DNA of 64,000 nucleotides. It comes from Hemerocallis citrina. Lineage: Eukaryota; Streptophyta; Magnoliopsida; Asparagales; Asphodelaceae. The stretch spans positions 31,290,089 through 31,354,088 of the forward strand of contig CM030362.1 in NCBI GenBank assembly GCA_017893485.1, given 5' to 3'. Below are positions 1 to 8,213 of the stretch, piece after piece (the stretch's first letter is position 1; the number at the start of each line of letters is the position of its first letter). The notes under the pieces are model-generated. The model saw only the letters and a program-made list of their open reading frames with translations, ran no database searches and was not told the DNA's origin. A program made the position numbers and the translations under genes.

Positions 1-66
1 TGCATCCACACGCCTCCCAAAAACAAACTGCATCAATAATCATTTACATGTGTGATGCACATTTAA

Positions 67-474
67 TATATATAATAAAACACAAAGAAAGCTATCAAGT
101 GGTTCTTCTTCAATCCCCCCTAAAATCAAAGGCCCGGATCTAACATCACAAAACATATTTTTCCCCCAAAACTCAAATTCAAATCCCCCACCCAAAACAA
201 CTCCTATATTTATTTAACTATTTTTTCTCTCTTTCTCTCCCTCCCTCTTCTATTCAAAAAATTAAGAAAATAAAAATTTTAAAAAAATTAAAAATTAAAA
301 AACTAAAAAAAATAAAAATTTAAAAAATAATTCAAAAAAATCATATAATATGTTTTTTGCTCTATGTTTGCTACTTCAATTAATTTGCTGGACCTCCAAA
401 ACTATTTTATATGATCAAACAAGGTGCACCGTTTCGAAGACGTGCCGTAGGCACGTGTCAACGGGCAAACCTAG
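67..474 (+). mobile_element. Short non-autonomous Helitron
   Basis: The 3' end carries the Helitron signature: a perfect hairpin (ACGTGCC, loop GTA, GGCACGT, 440-456), then a short spacer and a terminal CTAG (471-474) followed by T. The 5' end reads TATATATAATAAAAC where the sister copy at 63975 reads TCTATATAATAAAAC, so the diagnostic TC has decayed to TA; the preceding base is A, as expected for A/T insertion. About 100 bp of the 5' half is strongly similar to the minus-strand copy at 63426-63975. No Rep/helicase ORF, so it depends on another element. Inside is a T/A- and CT-rich filler. Confidence 0.8.
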
Positions 475-825
475 TATATTAAAAAAAATAAAGTAAAAAA
501 TCTAACGTAGTGAGGAATTGAACCTAAGACCTCCTTCATATTAGTTATGCACTCGTTGGTAGATTTACAAACGACACTAAGGCATTCTCCCATTATAATA
601 TTATTAGTATTTTTCACGTGCGATGCACGTTTTGATAAAGAGTTGGAGTTCAACGTGAGATACACGTAAGTTAACAGTAATTAGCATGTGCGATGAATGC
701 CTTAATTTTTAAAAAAAATGGAACTGAACGGGCCATACACGTATTTTTCATAAATTAGGAATGGAATTTTTTTACATGTACGTGTGATGCACGTGTTGAA
801 AAATATATTTGGGGTTAAACATGCG
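475..825. other. AT-rich spacer with degenerate Helitron-type hairpins
   Basis: No coding signal. It contains a run of short palindromes of the CACGTGCGATGCACGT type at about 616, 651, 685, 733, 786 and 820. The one at 616-631 has the layout of a minus-strand Helitron 3' end: hairpin, spacer, and TTAG at 604-607 (CTAA on the minus strand) preceded by A. The rest may be eroded ends or internal repeats of the same family. Confidence 0.5.
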
Positions 826-886
826 ATGAACGGTTTTTTAAGGGATCCTGTGGCCTAGGATAGGCCACGTCATCAGACCCATAGCA
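826..886 (-). repeat. Element A 3' LTR remnant
   Basis: This stretch matches the last ~55 bp of the right LTR (15486-15541), including GATCCTGTGGCCTAGGATAG, and ends in CATAGCA. The remaining ~420 bp of the LTR is absent; the sequence to the left is Helitron-hairpin spacer. The break is therefore a deletion or a later insertion at about 826. Confidence 0.75.
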
Positions 887-904
887 GGAGCCCCCAACTC
901 CTGG
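887..904 (-). promoter_or_regulatory. Element A polypurine tract
   Basis: The plus strand reads GGAGCCCCCAACTCCTGG, i.e. a G-rich tract on the minus strand directly next to the 3' LTR end. Element B has the closely similar tract at 19691-19711, supporting its role as plus-strand primer. Confidence 0.6.
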
Positions 905-1059
905 AGGGCTGGATAATCCAGCCGTGTATGAGTGATTTTTTGCCTCTGTAGAAAGAGCGGAGTGGTGTGTACGACGAAGAACGAGATCCGTATATTCCGG
1001 GAAAGGCCAGCGGGGTAGGATGAAGGGGATCCCCTTTTGGAGTCACGAGGGGTGTCGAG

Positions 1060-1464
1060 TGTCGAAGGGTAGGAGCTCGCTTTGCCGAGCGTCGAGACTC
1101 GGAAGACGAGCCCCCTTACTTGTTGGAAAAGCAAGGGGACATGGAGATCTGAGGAGTTGATGCTCGCTTTGTCGAGTGTCGAGGGTCGGAAGACGAGCTC
1201 CTCACTTGTTGGAAAAGTGGGGGGACGTCGAGTTCCGAGGAGAGGCTGGCTTAGCCGAGCGTCGAGGGTCGGGAGATGAGCCCCCTCACTTATTGAAAAA
1301 GCAAAGGGACATTGGGATCCGAGGAGTAGGAGCTCGCTTTGCCGAGCATCGAGGGTTGGGAGACGAGCCCCCTCACTTGTTAGAAAAGTAAGGGGACGTC
1401 GATACCTTAGGAGTTAAAGCTCGCTCAGCCGAGCGTCGAGGGTCGGTAGATGAGCCCCTCACTG
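1060..1464. repeat. Tandem repeat, about 87 bp x 5 (element A)
   Basis: Units carry GCTCGCTTTGCCGAGCGTCG, then a GGTCGGNAGACGAGCC core and a TTGTTGGAAAAGCAAGGGGA segment. Anchors at about 1076, 1162, 1246, 1331 and 1420 give an 85-90 bp period. Short open frames here simply run through the repeats and are not genes. Confidence 0.8.
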
Positions 1465-2625
1465 TTGAGGGAGAATTTATGGCTCGCGGTGTCATCCGAA
1501 CGCTGAGCCTCAAGCTGAATTGAGGAGGAATTTAGGGCTTGCAGTGTCATCCGAGCATCGAGCCTCAAGCTGAATTGATGAGGATTTTGTGGCTCGCGGT
1601 GTCATCCGAGCGTCGAGCCTCAAGTTTATTTGAGGAGGAATTTGTGGCTTGCGGTGTCATCCGATCGTTGAGCCTCAAGTTGAATTGAGGAGGAATTTGT
1701 GGCTCGCGGTGTCATCCGAGCGTCGAGCCTCAAGATGAATTGAGGAGGGAATTGTGGCGCGCGATGTCATCCGAGCGTCGAGCCTCAAGCTGATTTGAAG
1801 AGTAATTTGGGGTCGCGGTGCCATCCGAGAGTCGAGCCTCAAGCTGAATCGAGGAGGAATTTGTGGCTCGCAGTGTCATCCAAGCGTCGGTCGAGCCTCA
1901 AGCTGAATTGAGGAGGAATTTGTGGCTCACGGTACCATCAGAGCATCGAGCCTCAAGCTGAATTGAGAAGGAATTTCTGGCTCACGATGCCATCCGAGCG
2001 TCGAGCCTCAAGCTGAATTGAGAAGGAATTTGTGGCTCGCGGTGCCATCCGAGCGTCAAGCCTCAAGCTGATTTGAGGAGGAATTTGGGGCATGCGGTGT
2101 CATCCGAGGGTCGAGCCTCAAGCTGGTTTGAGGAGAAATTTGTGGCTCATGGTGTCATCCGAGCATCGAGCCTCAAGCTGATTTGAGGAGGAATTTTTTG
2201 GCTCGTTGTGCCATCCGGGCGTCGAGCCTCAAGCAGAATTGAGGAGGAATTTGTGGCTCGCGGTGCCATCCGGGCGTCGAGCCTCAAGCAGAATTGAGGA
2301 GGAATTTGTGGCTCGCGGTGCCATCCGAGCGTCGAGTCTCAAGCTGAATTGAGGAGAAATTTGTGGCTCGCAGTGTCATTCGAGCGTCAAGCCTCAAGCT
2401 GATTTGAGGAGGAATTTGTGGCTCGCGGTGTTATCCGAGCGTCGATCCTCAAGCTGGTTTGAGGAGGAATTTGTGGCTCGCGGTGTCATCCGAGCATCGA
2501 GCCTAAAGCTGATTTGATGAGGAATTTGTGGCTCGTGGTGTCATCCGAGCATCGAGCCTCAAGCTGAATTGAGGAGGAATTTGTGGCTCGCAGTGTCATC
2601 CGAGCGACGAGCCCCCAACTTGTTG
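1465..2625. repeat. Tandem repeat, 55 bp x about 21 (element A, distal array)
   Basis: Monomer core: TTTGTGGCTCGCGGTGTCAT, then CCGAGCGTCGAGCCTCAAGC and GAATTGAGGAGGAA. The period is 55 bp, with scattered substitutions. The same monomer family, also 55 bp, reappears at 7645-8085 on the other side of the antisense gene. Variable tandem arrays between integrase and 3' LTR are typical of Tat-lineage elements and can seed satellite DNA. Confidence 0.9.
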
Positions 2626-2811
2626 AAAAAGCCTGGGGTAGAACATGAGCAGTTGGCCACGCATTCTGAGCTATTGTACCGGCTGACAGGGCTGAGGGTA
2701 AAGAGGCAATTCTGTGCCTCAGGCTGATGTCATAATGGTAAGAATCGAAGCAATTCAGATCCTAGTGGTCGTTGGATCTTTTTGCAAAAATCGAGGAGTC
2801 TCTTCCTCTGT

Positions 2812-2818
2812 TATAAAT
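2812..2818 (+). promoter_or_regulatory. TATA box candidate of the element A antisense gene
   Basis: TATAAAT followed at once by CTCCCCCCTCC, about 140 bp upstream of the antisense coding frame. A TATA plus C-tract also precedes the matching gene in element B (21648). Confidence 0.45.
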
Positions 2819-2954
2819 CTCCCCCCTCCTTCATTTCCATACTTTGCGTTTTTCCTCACTAGAATAATAATTCCTCCAATTGCCGTCGACGACCTTTTTC
2901 CGGTGATCTTCTCATAGCTCGATACTCCCAGGTTAGTATTTTCGATTCGTAATA

Positions 2955-5312
2955 TTGCGCACTCAGTCTGGCTCCGAGGCAAGCTCTTCAGGCCTTTCCG
3001 AGGGGGAAGGTGAGTCAGCATTGACGTCTTGGTCTCTGGGCGACCTTGGAATCAAGGAGAAGGTTCAGTCAGACTTAGGGTTGGAATGCAAGGGGGGCGT
3101 AGTTTTTGTCGTGCAACCTTTGAGTTCCCGTAGGCCAGGTAAGGAGCCTGCAGAGGAGGGTGAGCATGAAGAGGGAGACCCCGAGGGAAAGGGGATTGTT
3201 GAAGAGGAGGAGCACGAGGAAGAAGACTCCGAGGGGGAGGAACTTGGTTTGGAGGACGACCAGGAGGAGCCCGAACAGGGGATCGAGGGAGGCGATGGTC
3301 GAAGAGAAGAGGAAGGAGGACCCGCGAAAGAGGCAGCCGAGGAGGATGATCTTCCGCCTCTGCCCCCATTAGCGACCCCATCTCCTGAGAGGAAGCTTCG
3401 CCCTCGAAGGAGGAAGAGAAAGTGGATTCATCCTGATAGCCTGCCCACGCCAGACAAATATGGTCCTGGACCGGGGTTCGAGTTTTCCCCCGTGTCCTCT
3501 AGAAACCCGGGGTCGATCAGGATGTATCCTGACAACGTTGAGGGCCTTGTTGCGTTCACCTCCTTGCTGCGGGATGAGGGTAGGGAGATGATTAAGATGG
3601 ACAACATTCAGTGCGTCTTGAGGACGGACTATCTGAATATCCTGAGGGCGGTCTACTTCGTTTCGAAGGAGTTCGAATTTCTGATTCTGAACCCCAGAAT
3701 CTGACCGACCACAGCTCAGGCACCAAGCTACTGTATGTCTCCCGAGGACGCATTCATCTCAGGGTTGAGGCTGCCATTGCACCCTTTCATCGTGAGGGTT
3801 TTGAAGTGGGCGGGGTTGAGTCCGAAGTAGTACGGGCCCAACTCATAGAAACACCTCGTTTGCTTCATTCTGAAGTGCCAGGAGAAGGGGATAAAGCCAA
3901 GGCTGACGTAATTCCGTGCCATCCTAGGGATGAGCTCGCTCGGAGATGCGGAGAGGATCTACTACCTCTCGCTGCGACCTCACAAGAAGGTGATGTACGA
4001 CCATCCAGACTCCATCAAAGGATGGAAGGAGAAGTATTTCATGGTCCAGAGCGAGAAGTCTTGGAAGATCCCAACCATTTGGAACTTCGGAAAGCCGAAC
4101 CACAAGCCCCCGAAGCGCAGTGAGTTGTCGGAGAAAGAGTGGGTGAAGGTGGAGAAGATTGTTGGAGGGCACAGTATAGCGTGGCCGCGAGTGACGGAAC
4201 TGCACCTGGCCCGAGCCGGACTGAGCCCAACTGACCCTAGTATATTTTTGTTCCGAATTTGTTTATCTTCCTGCCTTCGTGTTACCATTTGTTTCTTTTT
4301 CTTCCCTTGCAGAGATGTCTGCCAAGCAGCTCAACGACTGGCATGCTTTGTTGGCCCTTGTCGCCAAAAGGAGGGCAGACAAGGAGAAGAAGGCTACCCC
4401 GGGTGCGGGTCCTAGTCAAGGGCCAGCCTCGGTGATGGTGGAGCCATCTCCGAAGAAGGCAAAGAAGCACCACCACACGCTGAAGTCGGAGAAGGAACCG
4501 GAGGCGAGTTCCGGTAGCAGAAGAGGGGCCGAGGCCTCGAAGCAGAGGCTCCCTCCACCCCACCCCAGCGCCGAGCAGATGGTGGGGCAGTAGGGCCTGA
4601 GGCTAAACGCCCCGGATTAGGGGGTCAAGGCAGGGGATACCCTGCTCGAGGGTCCGATGGCCATGGAGGTGGTGAAGAATATCGCCACGGAGCAAGATCG
4701 GATGGCTCTGGCAACAGAGACGTCCGAGATGGCCTTCCTGAGGTGGTCTCAGGCGCAGCTCTCGGTAAGTGTTTGGAATTTGCTTTAAGTATAGAATTTA
4801 GGATTTCTTCTAACTTATTCTCCCTTGGACAGGCAGTGCTTAACGGGCAACACTTTTACAAGTGCTTGGAGAAGGAGGTCCTCGTCGAGAGGAGGAATGG
4901 GGAGAAGTACTTCCGCGAGGTCACCAAACTACAGGACGAGCTGAAGGAAGCCCGGAACGCCGAGGCGGTCGTCCAAGCTCCGATGGCATTGCTTTTCGAC
5001 CATCATAAGAATGAGCTGGCGCACTTCAAGTCTAAGGCCCAAGCGGAGGCTGAGAAGGCATAGAATGCCATGGCAGAGATGGAGATCACCATGACTGATA
5101 CTCTGATCCTGGCCCAGGACGAGGCCTACGCCAAGGCGAAGGAGCACTTCCAATAGATCTACCCGGACGTTCAGGTCGACCACCTCCACTACAACTGGAA
5201 ACCAGAGCATCCGCCCATGCCCGGTGGCGAGGATATGGGGGACTTTCGCCAAAAGGAGGTCGGGGCGACCAGGCTGACGAAGAGGTGTCGTCCTCCCTCA
5301 AACATAGTTTAG
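2955..5312 (+). pseudogene. Antisense multi-exon gene of element A (decayed)
   Basis: Opposite in strand to gag-pol and homologous to the better copy at 21859-24075. Exon 1 (2955-4239) starts with a low-complexity S/G-rich segment, then a long E/D-rich stretch, a basic RPRRRKRK patch and a domain ending in HPDSIKGWKEKYF and LSPTDPS, which I associate with the plant 'putative gypsy type transposon' family (Transposase_28-like). Inferred introns are 4240-4312 (GTATAT...TTGCAG, phase 1) and 4765-4832 (GTAAGT...GGACAG, phase 0), both at the same protein positions as in element B. Exon 2 is lysine-rich; exon 3 (4833-5312) is rich in E/K/A and may form a coiled coil. The start appears changed to TTG, and exon 1 has several stops after about 3702 (for example near 3828, 3850 and 3909); exons 2-3 also have stops (4591, 5061, 5155). 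A nonfunctional relic. Confidence 0.75.
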
Positions 5313-5346
5313 GATTTTCTTTCTTTTGATTTTGTATTTGCCTTAC

Positions 5347-5362
5347 GCGGACTGGCCACCGC
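5347..5362 (+). other. 16-bp block conserved after the antisense gene
   Basis: GCGGACTGGCCACCGC, preceded by TGCCTTA and followed by CTTTTG, lies just after the exon 3 stop. The identical 16 bp, with similar flanks, occurs at the equivalent place in element B (24139-24154), although surrounding bases differ. It could be a 3'-end or RNA signal. Confidence 0.6.
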
Positions 5363-5479
5363 CTTTTGTAATACAAATTTTTTTTTGAATTTATAAAAGA
5401 AGATTTTTGGCCGATGCTTTATGACTTGTGTTTTTTCGCCTCTCTTTGTGACTTGTTGTGTTTTCTGTCTTCTTGATAG

Positions 5480-5971
5480 ATGCATGAGGCCCTCGGCGCC
5501 GACCTTGGTTCTGCCGAGGTCTCCTGGATCCGAGCTGATCTTGGGTACACAGAGAGTGTTCTGGCTCGCCATCGTAAGCAGGCTCGGGATCGAGAGACCG
5601 CGGTAAATTATTTTATGAACAAGTCTAAGGAACTCAACCTAGAGGTTGCTCGCTTGAAGAAGGACATAGCCGACCGGGACTAGTGGGTAGTAGAGACGAA
5701 CTGGTCAATCTCGGATGCCTCCATCGGGCAACCGGCTTCAGAGTCCTTTCTTCATGAGGCTGTTGTAGAGAAGGAGTTGGAGATTCGTAGGCTGAAGCTC
5801 ATGCTAGGCACGGGTCCGCTCGAGGAGGCGAGCAATTTCGTATTGGGACCTTCTCCGACTTTTTATCTGGAAATGGCGAGACCCACAGCATAGCTCCGTT
5901 GGGCGTCCACGTTGGCCGGACCGGCGGAGCACACGGAGGATCCTGTGGGAAGCACCAAGTTTGAGTTTTAA
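5480..5971 (+). pseudogene. Downstream antisense exon, element A
   Basis: A pyrimidine tract and TTGATAG acceptor (AG at 5478-5479) open a phase-0 reading frame starting ATGCATGAGGCC. The frame encodes a charged stretch (RHRKQARDRET, LNLEVARLKKDIADRD), is stopped by TAG at 5681, and continues in the same frame to TAA at 5969-5971 (KELEIRRLKLML). Element B has a matching exon at 24249 with the same phase. Heptad-like spacing suggests a coiled coil. It could be a terminal exon of the antisense gene or a second gene; the upstream donor is not identified. Confidence 0.5.
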
Positions 5972-6289
5972 GCCGAGCGATGAGCGATTTGTAAAATCTT
6001 CATTGTATTGTATGGCCTTTTCTAGTGCTCCATGAGTAATAAAACTCTGATTTTTTTACTTTGATAATTTGTTAAGCGAGATCGGTATGGTCGTAGCATG
6101 AGGCTTTTGTCAAGTAGGGCTTCGCTTAAGGTCTCCGCTGAGGTGGGGGCTACGCTCGGGAGCCGAACCGCTACGCCTCGCATGTAGCGTTTAATAAGCG
6201 ACGTTTCGTCTTCCGATAAAAATTAATGGAGATGCTTCACCTTCCGCCGTTTAGACTTTCCGATGTCATAAATGCGCCTCTCCGGGGGC

Positions 6290-6297
6290 TATATAAT
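6290..6297 (+). promoter_or_regulatory. Second TATA-like site, element A
   Basis: TATATAAT followed by CTCCACCCCCTC, just upstream of the proximal tandem arrays. Element B has TATAAAT plus CCCACACCCCCT at the equivalent place (25451). It may start a non-coding transcript through the repeats; inference only. Confidence 0.35.
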
Positions 6298-6319
6298 CTC
6301 CACCCCCTCACCATTTTTT

Positions 6320-6735
6320 CACCAGCAATTGGCGGTGACTCATCTGCCACCTGCTGACAATTCGGGGTTTTGGCTCCAAGGGTCGTTTACCCCGAGCTGT
6401 GAGTGGGTGAGAGGCGGGTCGATCCCGGAGGTGAGATTCGGGTGCCTGCCGAAGGCAGGCGCCCACCAGTGGAATTTTTTGGCCGAGAGTTCTGGGTCGG
6501 TGGCTCCCCTGCCACCCTCGGACAATTCAGGGTTTTGGCTATGAGGGCCATTAACCCCGAGTTGTTCGCGGGGTGAGAGGTGGGTCAACCAACGGTCCGG
6601 GGGCTCGGCGAGGGTCCTGTGTCGGTGGCTCCCCTACCGCCTTTGGACAATTTGGGGTTTTGGCTTAGAAGGCTGTTAACCCCGAGTTGTTCGCGGGTGA
6701 GAGGTGGGTCAACCAACAGTCTAGGACTCGAGGCA
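6320..6735. repeat. Imperfect tandem repeat, three copies of about 130-150 bp (element A)
   Basis: Units share GGTGGCTCCCCTGCCACC, a GACAATTCGGGGTTTTGGCT segment and TTAACCCCGAGTTGTTCGCG followed by GGTGAGAGGTGGGTC. Copies are visible around 6335, 6500 and 6620. Confidence 0.7.
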
Positions 6736-6779
6736 TTTGTCGAAGGCGGGCGCCTTAAATCTTTAATGAAAACTTTTGG

Positions 6780-7640
6780 GTCGGGCATGGTTGAAGGTCG
6801 TCGTCGAGCGTAAAGGTCGCATGGCTTAAAAAGCCAAGGCTTTACTCGAAGTCGATGCCGAGCTCCCATACCTGTTCTCGGGTAGATAGTACGGGTGTAG
6901 CTAGAGGTCATCGCCGAGCGCATAGGTCGCAGGGTTTAAAAAAGCCCAGGACATGCTCGAGGCCGATGTCGAACCCCCATACCTTAGAGAAGCTTGTTAT
7001 GAGCATAGCTAGAGGTCATCGCCGAGCATAAAGGTCGCATGGCTTGGAAAAGCCAAGACCTTGCTCGAGGTCGATGCCGAGCTCCCATACCTGTTCTCAG
7101 CTAGATAGTACGGGTGTAGCTGGAGGTCATCGCCGAGCGCATAGGTCGCAAGGCTTGAAAAAGTCCAGGCCATGCTCGAGGCCAATGTCGAGCCCCCATA
7201 CCTTAGAGAAGCTTGTTATGAGCGTAGCTGGAGGTCATCGCCGAGCGTAAAGGTCGCATGGCTTGGAAAAGCCAAGACCTTGCTCGAGGTTAATGCCGAG
7301 CTCCGATACCTGTTCTCAGCTAGATAGTACAGGTGTAGCTGGAGGTCATCGCCGAGCACATAGGTCACAGAGCTTGAAAAAGCCCAGGCCATGCTCGAGG
7401 TCGATGTCGAGCCTCATACCTTATAGAAGCTTGTTATGAGCGTAATTGGAGGTCATTGCCAAGCGTAAAGGTTGCATGGCTTGAAAAGGCTAAGGCCTTG
7501 CTCGAGGTCGATGCCGAGCTCCCATACCTGTTCTCGGGTAGATAGTACGGGTGTAGTTGGAGGTCATCACCGAGCGCATAGGTCGCAGGGCTTGAAGAAG
7601 CCCAGGCCATGCTCGAGGTCGATGTCGAGCCTCCATACCT
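6780..7640. repeat. Tandem repeat, about 219 bp higher-order unit (element A)
   Basis: Two related ~108-bp half-units alternate, marked by CCCATACCTGTTCTC and CCCATACCTTAGAGAAGC, joined by GCTGGAGGTCATCGCCGAGC. Corresponding points at 7033 and 7252 give a 219-bp period and about four cycles are present. Confidence 0.8.
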
Positions 7641-7644
7641 TAGG

Positions 7645-8085
7645 AGCGACTTTTTATGGCTCGCGATGACATCCGAAGGCCGAGCCCCCAAGTTTGTAAG
7701 AGAAACTTTTTGTGGCTCGTGGTTCCATCCGAACGCTGAGCCCCAAGCTTGTAAGCGAAGCTTTTTGTGGCTCGCAGTTCCATCCGAAGGCCGAGCCCCA
7801 AACTTGCAAGAGAAGCTTTTTGTGGCTCGCATTTCCATTCGAAGGCCGAGCCCCAAGCTTGTAAGAGAAGCTTTTTGCGGCTCGCAGTTCCATCCGAAGG
7901 CCGAGCTCTAAACTTGTAAGAGAAGCTTTTTGTGGATCGCAGTTCCATCCGAAGGCCGAACCCCAAACTTGTAAGAGAAGATTTTTGTGGCTCGTGGTTC
8001 GATCCGAAGGCCGAGCCCCAAACTTGTAAGAGAAGCTTTTTGTAGCTCGCGATTCCATCCGAAGCCTGAGCCCGAAACTTGTTTT
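7645..8085. repeat. Tandem repeat, 55 bp x 8 (element A, proximal array)
   Basis: Monomer: AAGCTTTTTGTGGCTCGCAG, then TTCCATCCGAAGGCCGAGCC and CCAAACTTGTAAGAG. Anchors at 7757, 7812 and 7867 give exactly 55 bp. It is recognisably the same family as the array at 1465-2625, so the antisense gene is bordered on both sides by one repeat family. Confidence 0.85.
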
Positions 8086-8213
8086 AGAAAAGCTGGTACA
8101 AAGCCGAAGCTTGTTTTAAGAAAGCTGACACAATTACATCATATTGAATTTTAAAAATAAGGCACAGCGTGTCGATTACATTTTATAATTTACACGGGGG
8201 TATCTGTAATGGC

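Noticed and set aside
1465..2625. Regular 55-bp repeats resembling a CRISPR array
   Set aside because: Units are contiguous monomers with scattered substitutions and no unique spacers, inside a plant retrotransposon.
5172..5177. CAG/GT in exon 3 (also at 24061) as a conserved donor for the downstream exon
   Set aside because: Aligning the two proteins puts these sites at different positions, and both are poor donors.
7434..8058. Overlapping open frames in the 55-bp array
   Set aside because: Repeat-driven low-information frames on both strands; none has domain features.
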